From: Aquatica leii
Lineage: Eukaryota > Arthropoda > Insecta > Coleoptera > Lampyridae
Assembly (NCBI GenBank): GCA_035610365.1
Contig: CM069436.1
Span: forward strand, 38,695,117 to 38,759,116
Reading direction: 5' to 3'
Length of the DNA: 64,000 nt
A program made the position numbers and the translations under genes. Below the pieces are notes generated by a model. That model saw nothing but the letters and a program-made list of their open reading frames with translations, did not search any database and was not told the origin of the DNA. Of this stretch, positions 1-12,869 are shown in pieces (position 1 is the first letter of the stretch; each line of letters starts with the position of its first letter).

Positions 1-299
1 GTTTTGGTCGTGGATGAAATATAACAGGCTAGTAAACCTCTCAAACTATAGCCTAAAGTCATTTTAATAGCATCATATGTGGACCAAATGTAGTAAAGTA
101 TTATAAACAGAATCTGGGAATTCGATTAAACCGCATCACATATTACAACATTTATATGAATATAACGTGAAGAACAAAATGTACAGTAGATACCTACTAA
201 TGAATTCACAAAGAATTTTTCATTTCAAATACATGTTAAAAAGAACAAACGTACCAAGAAACTATTGGCTGCAGTGTATTTCAAGAGCTTCATTGGTTT

Positions 300-760
300 T
301 TTTTCTTCTTCATTAAAAATTTTGTAGACTTGCCCCGTCGTTGTAACAGGGTTACTTTACAAAGAATGTTTGTAACACTGAACCACAAAATGTCTGATTT
401 TCTTAGTAAGATAAATGATGGAGTAAGCCCAGAAGGGTGGAGAAATGTGAGTTTTCTTCTTTTTTGGTCATAACAAATGCCAATCACCACCTATCTTCGT
501 ACACTGCTGTGACGTGCTCACTTATGTCTGTTAACTGAAGTTTTTCTGAAGCATTGAACATCTCAATTCCTGATTTCGATGCATTTAAAAACGGTTTGAC
601 TAATATTCCTGATGTGCTTGTTGGTAGGGGGATAAAAGCATGCAATTTCTGAATATCTTTGATCGTCAGAGCATAACTAAATCGTTTTCCAAGAATTTTT
701 CTGTTTTAATATGGTCTTGGGTGGAAAATTCAAAGCTTACAGACTTAATGTTTTCAACTG
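300..760 (-). pseudogene. Remnant of an arthropod TE-associated protein (class unknown)
   Basis: The minus strand carries a decayed coding stretch in two frames. One frame (about 760-480) reads through motifs such as SYALTIKDIQKLHAF and ITAVYED-like text ending in RW-stop, where TGA replaces the second Trp of a WW pair. The other frame (about 480-300) continues with FLHPSGLTPSF and SDILWFSVTNILCKV. I recognise this from memory as the C-terminal pattern (YD..WW..., F.HP.G...SF, D..W.P..N.LC) of uncharacterised, transposon-associated proteins that are multicopy in insects. The frameshift near 470 and the stop show it is dead. Its transposon class is unknown to me. The pattern match is moderate, not proof; the stretch could be a shadow of something else. 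Confidence 0.4.
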
Positions 761-1799
761 CTCAATCGAAAACATTTGCTTTTCAAAAGGTCTCTGCAAA
801 CTTGCTTTAGTAGCAAACCTTTTGAGGGTACCCCCAACCCCATCGCAATGCCCCTTACCATTCAAAGTCGCCATTTAGCTTCAACATCAAAAACACTTTA
901 TGGTGGCATAAATTTGAGAAGTTTTTTTGTTCTTGTATTGCTTTGCACACCCGTCAAAAAAATGATAGATTTTCAAGATCAAAACAAGATCAACTTTATT
1001 GTTTAAAAACTGGATTAATTTCTTTTAAAAGCAATACAGAGCTGCAGTTGTGTGTTCAAGGTAATCCGAAATGTTAATTTTAGACTATCACAATAATCTT
1101 ACGCAATAATTTTTTTTCACTAAATTTATAAAAATACTGTACTTATTACTCAATATTATTTCGACAATACACATTATTTGGACTGAACTAAATGTTTTTA
1201 TCAAAATTTGAAATGGTGAGGTTTAGTCATAGTGTTGATTTAACATGGAATGACCCTGTTAATAGTTTTACTTGAGTTGGCATTGGCATACATTTTTTCA
1301 TCATACTTTTCTTTGCTTGCAAATTCTTTTTTTGAATTTAATTGTTTTTTTTTCTTATTATATTTTTGCTAGTTTTTTTCTGTTTTTTTTAAAATTTTAT
1401 TCTGTTCCATTTGTTTTGTAGGTACCTACGTTTCACTATCACTTTTATCACTGATTTAATAAATTTACATATTTAGATGTAGCTGTTAGTCATCTCTGTA
1501 TTTTGCTTATATATATAATTACTCTAGTTCTATAGGTATTCTTGTTTTTTTTAATATTACATTTAGTGGTGGTGCATCGCCTGGTTTAAATTGCACTTAG
1601 GTGGAGATTTATTACAGAAAATTAATGTAAATGTAACCAGAACCTGTTTCAATATAAAATAACTTGCGAGATAATATAGGAGAATAAATGAACATTAATT
1701 TATTAAACGCATGTACAAGTCAGAATTAACCAATTTTTCTCATTCCTCCTTTGAAACACACTGAAACCAAGCAGCAATCAGGAATTGGATTAATTTGGT

Positions 1800-2310
1800 T
1801 TTTTGTAGGTTTTCGTTGAGAGAGTATGTTGGATATCCTCCTCCAGTTGGGTTGATATCTGCCGATTGTTAAGGCTAATCTAGTTTTTTAATTTTATTTT
1901 TAGTTTTAGCCTTATGGCATGGATCATTATCGTTCTTCTTCACGGTCGCCGAATACGGAATAGATCCATTAGTTAACATTTTAGTCTCTTACACCTCACT
2001 ATATTTGGTGGCATGCATATTACCAGACCAATTTTTTTAGATGGAAATTGTCTAACGTATTCTTTGCATGGTGATTTATGGTGAATAGTGCCGTTTTTCC
2101 TTGTTCTGGGGTTCAAGCACGATGCTCTTTTGCTCGTTCAAAACTTTGAAGCTTCTTACTCCTTGTTTAGTGGTTTCAGGCCACAATTTGGTTAAATCGG
2201 TCGCGTTTTTGGTTTGATCCATCCAACTATTCCTATGATGAAATATGATGCCGTACCGCACTTCATCAGACAGCTTACTTTGAACGGTTTTTGTTGTCAC
2301 TTTAGTCTTA
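1800..2310 (-). pseudogene. Tc1-like transposase fossil
   Basis: On the minus strand the first part (from an ATG at 2300) contains LSDEVRYGIIFHH, the usual start of the N-terminal helix-turn-helix of Tc1-like transposases. After frameshifts, a later part reads NDNDPCHKAK (around 1909-1942), the block that holds the second catalytic Asp, and then WP-stop-QSADINP (around 1848-1875), the block just before the catalytic Glu. Tc1 transposases are DD34E enzymes of the nucleus that cut and paste at TA sites. The middle domain is largely lost and the piece is about 500 bp against roughly 1 kb for a full gene. It sits immediately beside the mariner element at 2350. No TIR of its own was found. Confidence 0.65.
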
Positions 2311-2349
2311 CGTCAAATACATTGTTTTAGTTGCCCAAATGTTTATATA

Positions 2350-3622
2350 CGAGGTGTCGCTGAAAAGTAATGAGACTAATTTTTTAATTTACAAAGTTTT
2401 TATTTCTTTCAAACATCAATGTTATCCCCTTCAAAGTAGTTCCGTTGGGCAGCTATACACCGATGAAGACGTTGTTCCCACTGTTCGTAGTAGCGCTGGA
2501 AGTCTTCAACCGTTATGGTTTTCAACATGTCCGTTACGATGTTTTCTAAAGTCCCTAAATGACGGCCTTTGAGGACATTTTTCAGTTTTGGAAAAAGGAA
2601 GAAGTCACAGGGACTGAGGTCAGGGGAATAAAGGGGGTGGGGAACCACAAGAATGCCTTTTGAGGTCAAAAATTCTGTTATGGTGAAGGCAGTGTCATTT
2701 CTCTGCATTGTCAGGTCTCACGCGAATGATTCTTTTTCTGAGCCTTTCAAGGACGGCTTTATAAAAAACTTGGTTAACAGTTTGTCCTGGAGGAACGAAT
2801 TTTTTGTGGACAATTCTCCTTCTGTCAAAAAAACAAATCAGCAGTGATTTGATCTTCGATTTGCTCTTGCAAGCTTTATTTGGTCGAGTACAGTTTGAAG
2901 TGTGCCACTCCTCACTTTGCCTCTTGGTCTCAGGATCGTATTTAAAAATCCATGTTTCATCACCTGTGATCACACGACTAAAGAAATCATGCTCATTAGC
3001 GATTCTGTCCAGAAGATGAAGACACTTGTATTCTCGAATTTCCTTCTGCTCAATTGTCAGATTTTTTGGCACCATTTTGGCACAAACTTTTTGCATGTGC
3101 AAATGTTCACTTAAAATTTGATGAACGCTAAATCTGTTCAAATTTAATTGTTCACTCAACATTCGTAATGTTAAACGACGGTCTGATCTCACAAGAGTTC
3201 CAACACGTTCAATGTTTTAGTCGGTTTTCGAAGTTGTCGGCCTTCTTGAACGTTGTTCATCTTCAACATTTTCTCTACCTTCCAAAAATGCTTTGTGCCA
3301 GCGAAACGTTTGAGCTCGGGATAAAGAATGCTGCCTATAGGCCTGTTTTAACTTTTCAAATGTCACACTTGCCGGTTCTCCAAGCTTAACACAAAATTTA
3401 ATAGCACAACGTTGCTCTAAATTCCGTTGTTCTATTTTGCCTGACGCACAACGAAAACACGATTTTACTAATGGCACTCTCAAAAATCACGTAGTTAACG
3501 GACGGAGTAGAAACTCGAACTGACCTATAGGTGGGGTCTGTTACGCATGCTTTCTCAAACACAACAGCGCAGGGTTGCCAGATCGCTTGCAGTATTGCCA
3601 GTCTCATTACTTTTTTGCCACG
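2350..3622 (-). mobile_element. Near full-length mariner element
   Basis: The left end begins cgaggtgtcgctgaaaagta at 2350 and the right end, read on the minus strand from 3622, begins cgtggcaaaaaagtaatgag. The two ends form imperfect terminal inverted repeats of about 27 bp, best matched over aaaagtaatgagac. A TA lies outside each end (2348-2349 and 3623-3624), the target duplication expected for mariner. Total length is 1273 bp, which is the usual length of a complete mariner (about 1.3 kb). The single transposase gene lies on the minus strand and is broken (see separate entry). Confidence 0.9.
2409..3483 (-). pseudogene. mariner transposase, frameshifted
   Basis: The gene reads in three consecutive minus-strand pieces. 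Piece 1 (3483-3217) is the N-terminal paired helix-turn-helix region: EQRCAIKFCVKLGEPAS, a WHKAFLEGRENVEDE block and RRPTTS. Piece 2 (3192-2695) has the second helix-turn-helix and the first catalytic Asp in ITGDETWIFKYD (Asp codon near 2960). Piece 3 (2708-2409) has a damaged second Asp block (NDTAF, where DNAPxH is usual, several residues short) and the third Asp in YSPDLSPCDFFLFP. It ends with EGDNIDV, a normal mariner C-terminus. The breaks are near 3200 and 2700. Family knowledge: mariner is a DD34D nuclear transposase acting on its own TIRs. Sequence is well preserved apart from these breaks, so the copy is younger than most fossils here. Confidence 0.9.
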
Positions 3623-3624
3623 TA

Positions 3625-4320
3625 CATAGAGAAAATGCAAAAAATATTGTAAGTATAGCAATAATCACACATCCAAATCCAAAAACTCGTCAGCAAATAC
3701 TTTCAAAACTTTCTAATTATGCCATTAAAGGTACAATGACTAATTTTTTTAACAATTTCAGGCAGTTGTGCAGATATTTTTGAAAAACGTAAATGCAATA
3801 CTTTTTAGCACCACCGTACATATAGTTTTTTACATTTTTTATTTTTTTTCAGCGTTTTTATCCATTCTGTCTTACTTTATTGCATGGCGACGTTGCTGTT
3901 TTTTATTGTTTTCGGTCTGTTGTGCATACTAATCGGGGTTACGCGTAACCTCAACTACGTTCGGTTTTTATGTAATCTTATTTAAGGTTCTCTTCTACAA
4001 GAACTAATCAAATTGTTATTGTTTATTGTAATTACCCATTAGCGTACTTGTTGTATGATAAGAGCTTTACCTTATATTGGAAAAGAACCTCGTTTTACTT
4101 ATCATCAACTTTTTTCTACCTCGTTAAAACCATCCATTGATGGTACTGACTGAAATATAACCATAGATAAATGGCCAAAATCGTGTTTTGATTACAAGAA
4201 AACCTTAAGTTTTTTCAACTCAAAAAGATTGAAGACTCAAAAAGATTGAAGTCAGTAATATTAATGTTTACTATTCATTTTGACAAAATCATTAACAAAT
4301 CTCATAAGAAACCTGAAGTA
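3625..4320. other. Non-coding, no recognised feature
   Basis: I see no gene, TIR or clear repeat between the mariner end and 4.3 kb. The stretch is AT-rich with short low-complexity runs. Confidence 0.5.
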
Positions 4321-4324
4321 ATAA

Positions 4325-4519
4325 ATGTTTACAACTATATCAGATGGTAAATTGCCACTAAAGTATTTTTATGGTATTCTTTACCAAGCAGGTGTCAGTT
4401 CAATGGTTTTCTTTCAAGAAAAAAAAAGGATTAACCAAGATGTGTCACATGAAAAAATAGCTTTTTTTTTAGTATGGGCTGCAATTAGCCAAACCTCACA
4501 TGGAAAGACGAATGACTAA
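4325..4519 (+). pseudogene. Possible mariner/IS630-type transposase scrap
   Basis: A 64-codon open stretch ends with FFLVWAAISQTSHGK, which resembles the strand after the first catalytic Asp in mariner/maT-type transposases (pattern VW.AIS..G.S). Upstream VSHEKIAF could match the preceding lysine-rich loop. No catalytic Asp, HTH or TIR is visible and the similarity is short. It may equally be chance. Confidence 0.28.
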
Positions 4520-4739
4520 ATTGCTAACAAAAGAACTGAAATCTACAATTCAGTAGATTGTTAATGGCGAGTAAAAAATTAAATTACCTCAGTACTTACC
4601 CAAGGAAATAAGACCTTAGAAACAAACTTGCTGTCTTCTATGAACGATAAAAAACAAAGACTCTTTGTGTTGAGCACCAGTGTGCAATAACCACCAACAC
4701 AATATTTGTCAAAAATGAATTTAATACCGTATTTAACAA

Positions 4740-5640
4740 GTCCAAATTTCTTTAACCCTTTATTTTTATTTAATGTTTATTAAATTATTTTATTTTTTAT
4801 TTTTTGAATGTTATACCAGTTTTTTTACACGCTTAGCACCGTATATTTATTATTTTCTACTTTTTCTTTCTTAACTTATTCTGTTTCTGCGATCTATTTT
4901 CATCATTCTCAAATTTGTATATTTTTGCGTAAACTTTTTTTAACTTTATTGTGATATCTTTAATACTTAATTGTTTTTGTTTGTTTTTTGCCAGTTTCTT
5001 GTTTTTGCACATACTTGTTTATATTGTTTTAGTGTTTACTTATATTTTTCTTTTTTTTTGTTTTATTTTATTGCAATTACAAATCTTTTTTTTCAAGAAT
5101 TATATAATTGTCATTTTTTTATCTTAGTTATTTTTTACAATTTGATTTTAACTCTTCTTGTTTTCATTCCCATCTTTTTATGTTTTTCATTTTTTAATTA
5201 TGTATTCATTACGTTTTTTTTGTCCTAATCCTATCCAGTGGTTGATTATTCTAATTTACGTTTTTATTTTTGTTATTGCGTAACTTGTCACCAATTCTGT
5301 TTTTTGTTATCTATTTTAAATTTTTGTTTAGAAATTTTATCTTTTTGTTTCTCATTTTTTTTATTACTTTACTGTCAATTTTGTTTCTAGTTTTGTTTTT
5401 TTTGCTTGTTTTTTTGCATTCAAGCCTTTTTTTAGTCTACGTTTTTGGCTGTATTTTCATTAATTTTTCTCTAGAATTTTTCTAGTCTTTTTTATACCGA
5501 GCTGTGTATTGTCACTATCTCTTTTTTTTATATACAACTCTGTAGAGCGCTATCTGAAGTGTTGTTTATAACACATAAAACGTGATTATAATTATTTTCA
5601 AAACTTCGTTTTTATCTTTTTTTTTAATAGTTTTTTATTT
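4740..5640 (+). repeat. T-skewed low-complexity tract
   Basis: About 900 bp in which T far outnumbers A on the plus strand, with long runs of T broken by single C, G or A. Open frames of 70-85 codons rich in Phe, Leu, Ile and Val on the plus strand are a by-product of the T bias (TTT, CTT, ATT, GTT codons and few stops), not membrane proteins. No repeat unit could be defined by eye. Confidence 0.6.
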
Positions 5641-8600
5641 GAAGGATTGAATGTTTTCCTGTTTTGCAATTACAAACATAACTGTTGGTATCACGCCGTA
5701 GTTTCTTCTAATTAATAGTTTTGCAAATAAACACTAATTATGTGAACTTCACCTTGTACTGCAGCTTACGTTACGCTGTGACAATTTACAGACCTTTAAT
5801 ACGAATTTCATTTTTACAAACACGTTTGAATTTAATTTACATTATTGATTGATGTGGCAAGTAGAAACAATAATTATTATTGAAGTTTCCATTGTAGTTG
5901 AAGGCTACATAACCCACTTGGAAATCGGTTACGCTTCATCAGAAGTCTTGCGTAAATTATACGGCGTTCACCTAAATCACCTTAAAAGTATTGTCTACCC
6001 AACTGACTAGAAGATTTGTGAGTAGTAACTGTCGGAATTTTATTAAACTTTTCTAAAAGAACTTTAGAATTTTAGTTTGAAAAGATGAATGCGTTTACGC
6101 AAATCCATAACCAGGTAACCAACTTTAGTATTGATCTTAACCCATTTTGCTGTTATGTTTTGCTAATTTTGTTTTTCTTTTGTTATAGGTGAGTAAAGGA
6201 CGACGAAAAATAAATGAACCCAAAAACGTGGTAAGATTTTGTTTAGAAAAAATTATATTAAAGTAGACAAATGCACGAATCAACGACTTTCTATATGTTT
6301 GTGAAATCGGTAGTGAGCCCCTTTTCACGCCACATCACAATGACTGACAAGAATCGAGATTTATTGCTCGTTTACTTTACTAATAATTCATTTTTCTGAA
6401 AGAACTTGGATACAAATAGAACAAAGGTTTTAGTTTCGGCAGACTTTAAAAGTTCGCTCATATTTTATGTACCGTCCCGAACTAATATAGTAAAGGTCAA
6501 ATTATTTTGGGTTTTTTTTAATTAAAAAAAAGTTTTTATTTTACATAGTGGTTGTTACGTATATAATTAGTTATTTTTTTGGATGTTAGCGATTTATGCT
6601 TTAACTAGCTTAGGGTATTACGCGTAGCTTGTGTGAAAGATTGAATTAAACTTAAGTGCAAAATAGGAAATAAATCAGTTTTGAAGCATTGTTATTTGCT
6701 AAATCCAATAATTTATTAGAAATCGACCCCACACAATGATGCAATACAGCAGTTTAAGTCGTCAATAATGCATAGCCGTCAATCACTATTTGATCTGTTC
6801 AAAACGGACTGCATTTTGGCAAGGGACACACATGCTAAAGTTTCACAAATGGTTGTGTTAGATTTATCTATCGCCTTTTGATTTATGGATTGATATTGTG
6901 CCGTCTCTTTGCAGAAAGGGTAGCTTGGGCTACAATAGCTAAACATTCATCATGCGCCAGTGTACTCTGCACTTTATATCGATGCCAGTTGTCGGACATA
7001 AATATGCCACGCGATCAAACATTCCATGTTGCAAAAAACTGGGGATTGTAAAATGTCAATGTTAATTTGTTGGCACAAGGAAGCAGATGCAAGTTTATTA
7101 TTACTTTTGCTAAAATTTATAGCGGTTAGGGCTGATTGCTTGCATTTTTGCCATCTTTTTCCTAGAATTATTTCCTAGTGCATATACATTTTTAAATTCT
7201 TTCCTCGTTCGAAATACAAAGACAAATTTCGATATAAACTGAAACTTTTATACGAAAATCGTTTTCTAATGTCAATTGTATAGAGAGCATCCCCTGTGTA
7301 TAATTTAATCTCTTTGCATCTATTTGATTCAAGTTCCATACATTGTCAGAACATTTTGATCTAAGATTTATTGATGTAATCGTACTTATCCCTAAAGATT
7401 AGCATTTGTAACTTTCCTTTTATTCGCTAGACTCAAAAGGATTTGCTAAAGTAACTCTATTTCAACATATTTTAACACCTTTGTAGAAAATAACGGCTAT
7501 TAATTTATGTTACGATTTGTGTCTATTTTGAAAATGTGCGACAGTATTAAAGATGTATTTTAATTATTGAATTATAAACGTACTTTAGGTACTTTGAGTG
7601 AGATTTTATTATTTAAGTTAAGTTTAAGAGTATAAAGTAAAAAATGTTTATGTTTTATTTTTCTTGAGGATTACATTCTTATGCGTTTTCTAATAAACGT
7701 AATCTTGTTATCAGTCATTTTTTCTTTCGACCCATCGATAGTAACTTAAACGACTCAAATTTTGAAATAATAATTTTTATGATGAGATAGTAATGGGTCT
7801 TAATTTACTAAAATTAATACAATATCATTTTCATCCATCTTCTTTGGTATGTATAAGACGAAAAAAAAATTCAATTTTTAATTTTTATGAAACATGTAAA
7901 TACGATACAAATTTTAACATAATGATGAATTTGATTATAGGTATTTAAGATTTGGTCTTGGCATTGCATTTTGCTTCTCGCCTAATTTGGATCCGAATCA
8001 AAACTATTTACTATCTTCTTAAAAATACTGAAAATTTAAAGTTAAATCACTAAGCACTGATGTAATCTTATAAGTTTTTGTTTAAAGTTTTGAGAAGAAA
8101 ACTTAATAATCATTAAATTAAAAAATTACGTTTTAAACTCAAGTTGTCAAAATTATATTTAAATGAAGTAATGAACTCTTCAAAGTTGGAGTTTCTTCAT
8201 TTGATGTTGTACAAAAAAACTGAATTACTAAAATGAGAAAAACTATAAATCAAAACATGCGTTAACAAAAAAGCTGTATTCAAACATGGAAACAAAATTT
8301 AAAAAAACAAGCACTCTACCTTTGTGATTAAAGACAATCAAACAAAGAAACGATAAAACATCAAAAATGCCATTTTGTTAATTTATACTAAACGGTTTAT
8401 CTGAATTGTGTATTTGGTAAATTTGAGCATTTTAAAGCATTATTTTGTAGCTTTAAATTTCTTACAGCTTTTGTATCAGTACATTAAAAATTATAGGTTA
8501 TTGTGGGTGTAATAATGCACTTATGAAGATGGTTTTTTACACTATTTTGTTGTTTTTCACGTTACTTATTTTGTAATGCTGTTTTTATACTAAGACATAT

Positions 8601-11086
8601 TGGGTGATTTACAGAGATAAATTATAATCCAATAAAGAAAATTTTATTAAAATTTTAAAATTTTTTGGTACAGAAAAACTCGTACCAAATTAGTCTATTT
8701 TTAGTGTTTTATGCGTTTTCAACAATACGAATTCTAATATTTAAAAAATATTGTAAAAAAACTGTAACAAATTAACAGTAAACAAGTGAACGATTTTTAA
8801 ACTTGAAAAGAAATGAGGTAAATGAGATGAGTTGTTTTACAACCGTAGATGTTTTCTTTTATTTTCATAACGTTATTTACAAGTATTTACGAAAAATAAA
8901 CAAGTGCAGGTGTAATTAATTATAATTTTTACAAATTGGTAATAAATTACATAAATCAATAGCATGTTAAAGTTACGGTTTGAATTTGATTATATTCTCA
9001 GGTTGTTATTTTATGTTTGGTGGTGCGATAACACTTTTTAAGTTAAGTTAATTTACAAGAGTCGATTAAGAAGTAGACAAAAATAACACTAATTGTCTAT
9101 AGCGTTATTCCATGAACATTAAATTATTTTCATAGAACTTTTTACTGTTAATTAGAATGTATCGCGATACTTTGAACTGTTAATGTCAATTTATTCCATG
9201 ATCTGGTTCATTATTAATTCTAAAACAAAAATTTAAATTGTGATTGATTGCTGTGCATAATTGATGCGACTATTGACACGATAGACAATACGTTTCTACG
9301 TCAGAGTTTTGATGTGTATTATATTTTATTTACATTTGTCGATTGAAAAATGATGTACTAACTTTTTATTGTGTCCTGTTAAGCTTTTGAACTAATATTC
9401 GTGCTACAAAGGTTTTAGGATACACATCGTCCATCGCTTTTATCGCAAAGTTTTAATGACCATATACAGAGGTGTGTTGTTTTTATCCGGTTAATTATGT
9501 TTGTATTTTACCGCGTTGATGTTCATGGCAATGTGTATAAGAAAACCTTTTAAAGTTGATTATAAAAACTTCACGTTATAACGTTTATTGTTTTAATAAT
9601 CGATATAAAATTATTTAATTCTATAATAGTAATGACTGCTTCTGAAAAAAGAAATGTTTCAGTTTTTTGTTGTAACTTACAAACATGCAACAATCGCCGG
9701 AATTGATCATTTTATATCTTTTTGCATATTTAATTGCAATGAAAACAAATAAGAACAGTGCGATCACGAACTTTTGTTTCTTTTCAGAGCATTTTTCGAC
9801 TTAGTAAATAACGATCAATAAACAGCACAAGTGGTCATAACATAGAAGTTAACATCTGCATCAGAAACCAGAATTTTTAATTATTTAAAAAAATTCTGCA
9901 AAAGAAATTTATAAAACTATTCTAATAATATTTTGGATTTTAAATAAGACACACTTATGTTTGTGTGTTTTTATTAACGCGCAAAAGTACACAGTGTAAT
10001 TTTTCGGCTTTTGGCAGTTTAGACCTAAAAGATAAATTAGAAGTATTTTTTTAACTGAAATATTAAGAAACGTGAACAAAATAGATTAAAGAATATTATA
10101 ACATTATTGTCATTATGCAAACTCTACAAACTAATCGTAGGTATCGTCTTTGAAAATATTTTTGCACTCTTCATAAATTCAGTTTCAAGCATATCAATTT
10201 TGCACAATTTTTGTTTCTTCTTCTTCCAAAAATTTTTTGGTTGAAAGGTTAGTTCTATTTCTCCATTTGACATACTTGCTTAATTTGTAATCGAATTTCT
10301 CGAGTTGTATATTCGAGAATGCACGTTGACGAATCAGCTCATCCAAAAGCTACATTCTTAATTGTTCCAAAAAAGCACGTATTTGCAGTTAAAATGTTGG
10401 ATTTAAATATGGTGAATAAGTTGATGGCAGCAAGGTTAATTGTCAAATAAAAAATGATCATTGACCACCAATATGTAATTTTCATACTTTTAGGTTCATC
10501 ATTTTAAGCTTTCCTGTCTTTTTGCGAATAGAGTCGCCGTAGAAAGAAGTACCTATCACACTTTTTTTTCTTTTTTTTATGTGCCAACTATACTGCTTTT
10601 TTTGATTCTTATGATTCACTAAAGCAAAGGAATATATTGTCATAATTTTTTTAATGTTTTTCAAAACTCAAAACTTGAGGGTTCAAAAATCATATGCAGA
10701 TTTTTTGTTTGTGAAAAGGTGTTCATAGTAACATTTCTTTTTATTGTAGAAATGAGCAAAAACGTTGAACCAAAGCCACATTACTGTTATCAGTTATATG
10801 CGGTGTAATAAAAAACGTTTTCAATTGAGCTGCTTCTTTTGCGCTTGGTAAACATTTGACAGTATTTTTATTGCAAGCACGTATTGCTATTTCTCTACCC
10901 TTTTCTTATAATAAGGTCAACATACAATTTGTATTATAGCTTTGTTTATCAAGATTGTCTGGTTCCAAAGTGACATTTGCTTCGACAATTTTAAAAATAT
11001 TAGTTTAAATGTCAACATATCTGCAAAAAAGTTCTTACACACCGACATCAATATTATAACTTGGAAACGGATTGATCTATGCCGCG
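5641..11086. other. Long AT-rich non-coding stretch
   Basis: I find no protein family, transposon end or RNA gene here. A part with more balanced composition lies at about 6700-7080 and could be regulatory, but nothing in it is diagnostic. The rest is A- and T-rich with frequent stops on both strands. If the region belongs to a host gene it would be intronic or intergenic. Confidence 0.5.
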
Positions 11087-11090
11087 TATA

Positions 11091-11909
11091 CAGTGCTCGC
11101 CAAAAAGTTGGCACCAAATGAATTTTTTTATTTTTCAATTTTACGGCAATAAATTGTCCTTTTTTGAAAACCTATTTAGCCTCTATCAGATATACCAAGT
11201 GATTTTCACTTAGTTAGATAATGGCGTTTTTTTGAAATTGTCTAAATTCAAAAATTGCTATTTTTCGTAAATTAAACAAGATTTCAATGAGATTTTTTCA
11301 TTGTCAGTTTTAGTTTACCGAACAATCTTAAGACCGGAAAACCTTTTTTTAACTTCCGCTAAAGTTTTAATTTTTTGTAATATTTTCAAATTTTCACATA
11401 CCAAGACTTGATATCAAAATTCAATTTGATTTCGTTAAAAACGTTAAAGATTTATAATTGAAAAAAAAACAATATACATTGCTAATTATTCCTTTAGGTT
11501 TGTTATTATTTACAGAAAAGTAATATTATTGCATAATCTTTACGTTTTTGATGCAAGATACTTGATGGGAAAAATATTTTTTAATGAAAATTAATATCTA
11601 TTTACGTGGCTTTTAAAAACTATAATTTATCTTTGCTAATGGTTACTTTCACATACCTTTAAAGAAAAAAATTTTTTCTGGTCTTGATATTTCTCGGTAA
11701 GCTAAAACTAGCAGACGTTGAAAAAATCTCATTGAAATCTTGCTTAATATACAAAAAATAGACAATTTCAAAAAACATCCATTTTCTAGCTAAGTGAAAA
11801 TCACTTGGTATATCTGATAGAAGCTAAATAGACAAGCATAAATTAGTGCCGTAAGAAAAAATAAAAAATAAAAAAAAACCATTTAGTGCTGACTTTTTGG
11901 CGAGCACTG
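11091..11909. mobile_element. Fold-back MITE with Tc1-type ends
   Basis: The left end starts cagtgctcgccaaaaagt at 11091, and the right end read in reverse from 11909 starts with the same 18 bases. TA flanks both ends (11089-11090 and 11910-11911). The inverted arms continue imperfectly inward for about 320 bp: for example atcagataccaa-like text near 11187 recurs inverted near 11800, and the runs gtgattttcacttag and caagatttcaatgaga occur in both arms. Length is 819 bp with no transposase. CAGTGCT-GCC is a Tc1-like terminus, so this is most simply a non-autonomous Tc1-like element able to form one long hairpin. The autonomous partner is not identified in the window. Confidence 0.85.
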
Positions 11910-11911
11910 TA

Positions 11912-12860
11912 TATCGGAAGATTAACCTACGCACATCTAACACCATTAAACAAAATTGATTAAAAATAGAAGCATAATTTTGAATCACTTGGTCTGTGAT
12001 AACGCACGTTGGTCCTCGAAGGTTAATCATCCTCTGGGGTTGCAACCAAACTAGGTGCTTGTGTTTGAGATTTTTTTGAAAGATAATTTATGTTTGATAT
12101 GGTTGCAGAAAACATAACAAAAAATTCCTAAAATTGTTTGGTTTGAGTCGTACTTTTCCATTTGCTTTAGCATTACCAACGAGTTTGGATTATGGTTTAC
12201 CTGCAACTAGAATTAATCTCACATATAGCTGATTCAAATTTCTGAAACTTTTAGTCTTAAATCATTTTTTGACGATCATTTACTAGTTTCAACACTTTTA
12301 TTAGTTGAGCTAAAATATCCAGTTTTTGAATTTCTATTACTTTACTGGTTTTTGCGAAAAAATGGGTGCTGATTCACGTTTCTTCTATGTGTGCAGTTGA
12401 GGTTGAATAAAGTAAACATTACTTTTTTTTAATTAATTTTTTTATTATTTTACTAGCGCACAAAAATAACTTTAGTTGAAGCAATTTTGTTTCAGTCAGA
12501 TTTTTTGTTTAAAGTGTGAAGTACTTACATAAGTTCTTGTTTTCTCTTTAGAAGTTAGTGTTTAAAGAAAAACTTTGTCTACTATTTATAATATTTATTT
12601 CGATTGGTAAATATTTGTCACAATGCCACTTTTATTGGGCGTACACTATAGCAGAAACCGTTAACTCACTAATGACAGCTCTGTTAAACCTTTTATTTAT
12701 TCTTCTTAAACGTAAGAACTTTTATGTCATTTTACAAAATTGAGAAAAACTTTGGAGTATTAGGTCACAACGTACATTCGTTAAAGTGCACGATATAACG
12801 TCTAAAATTGTCGTGTTTTAATTAAATGTTTTATTTAACAAATAACTTTTATGACTCACT
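11912..12860. other. Non-coding, no recognised feature
   Basis: A minus-strand open stretch near 11930-12045 continues into the MITE and was probably interrupted by it, but I do not recognise its product. The remainder shows no feature I can support. Confidence 0.4.
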
Positions 12861-12869
12861 GGAGCGAGC

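Noticed and set aside
4971-5485. Hydrophobic open frames resembling membrane proteins
   Set aside because: They follow from the T-skewed composition; no start context, no conserved motif, and codons are simply T-rich.
5930-5960. CTGATGA-like text on the minus strand as another hammerhead
   Set aside because: No stem II and no GAAA box at the right distance.
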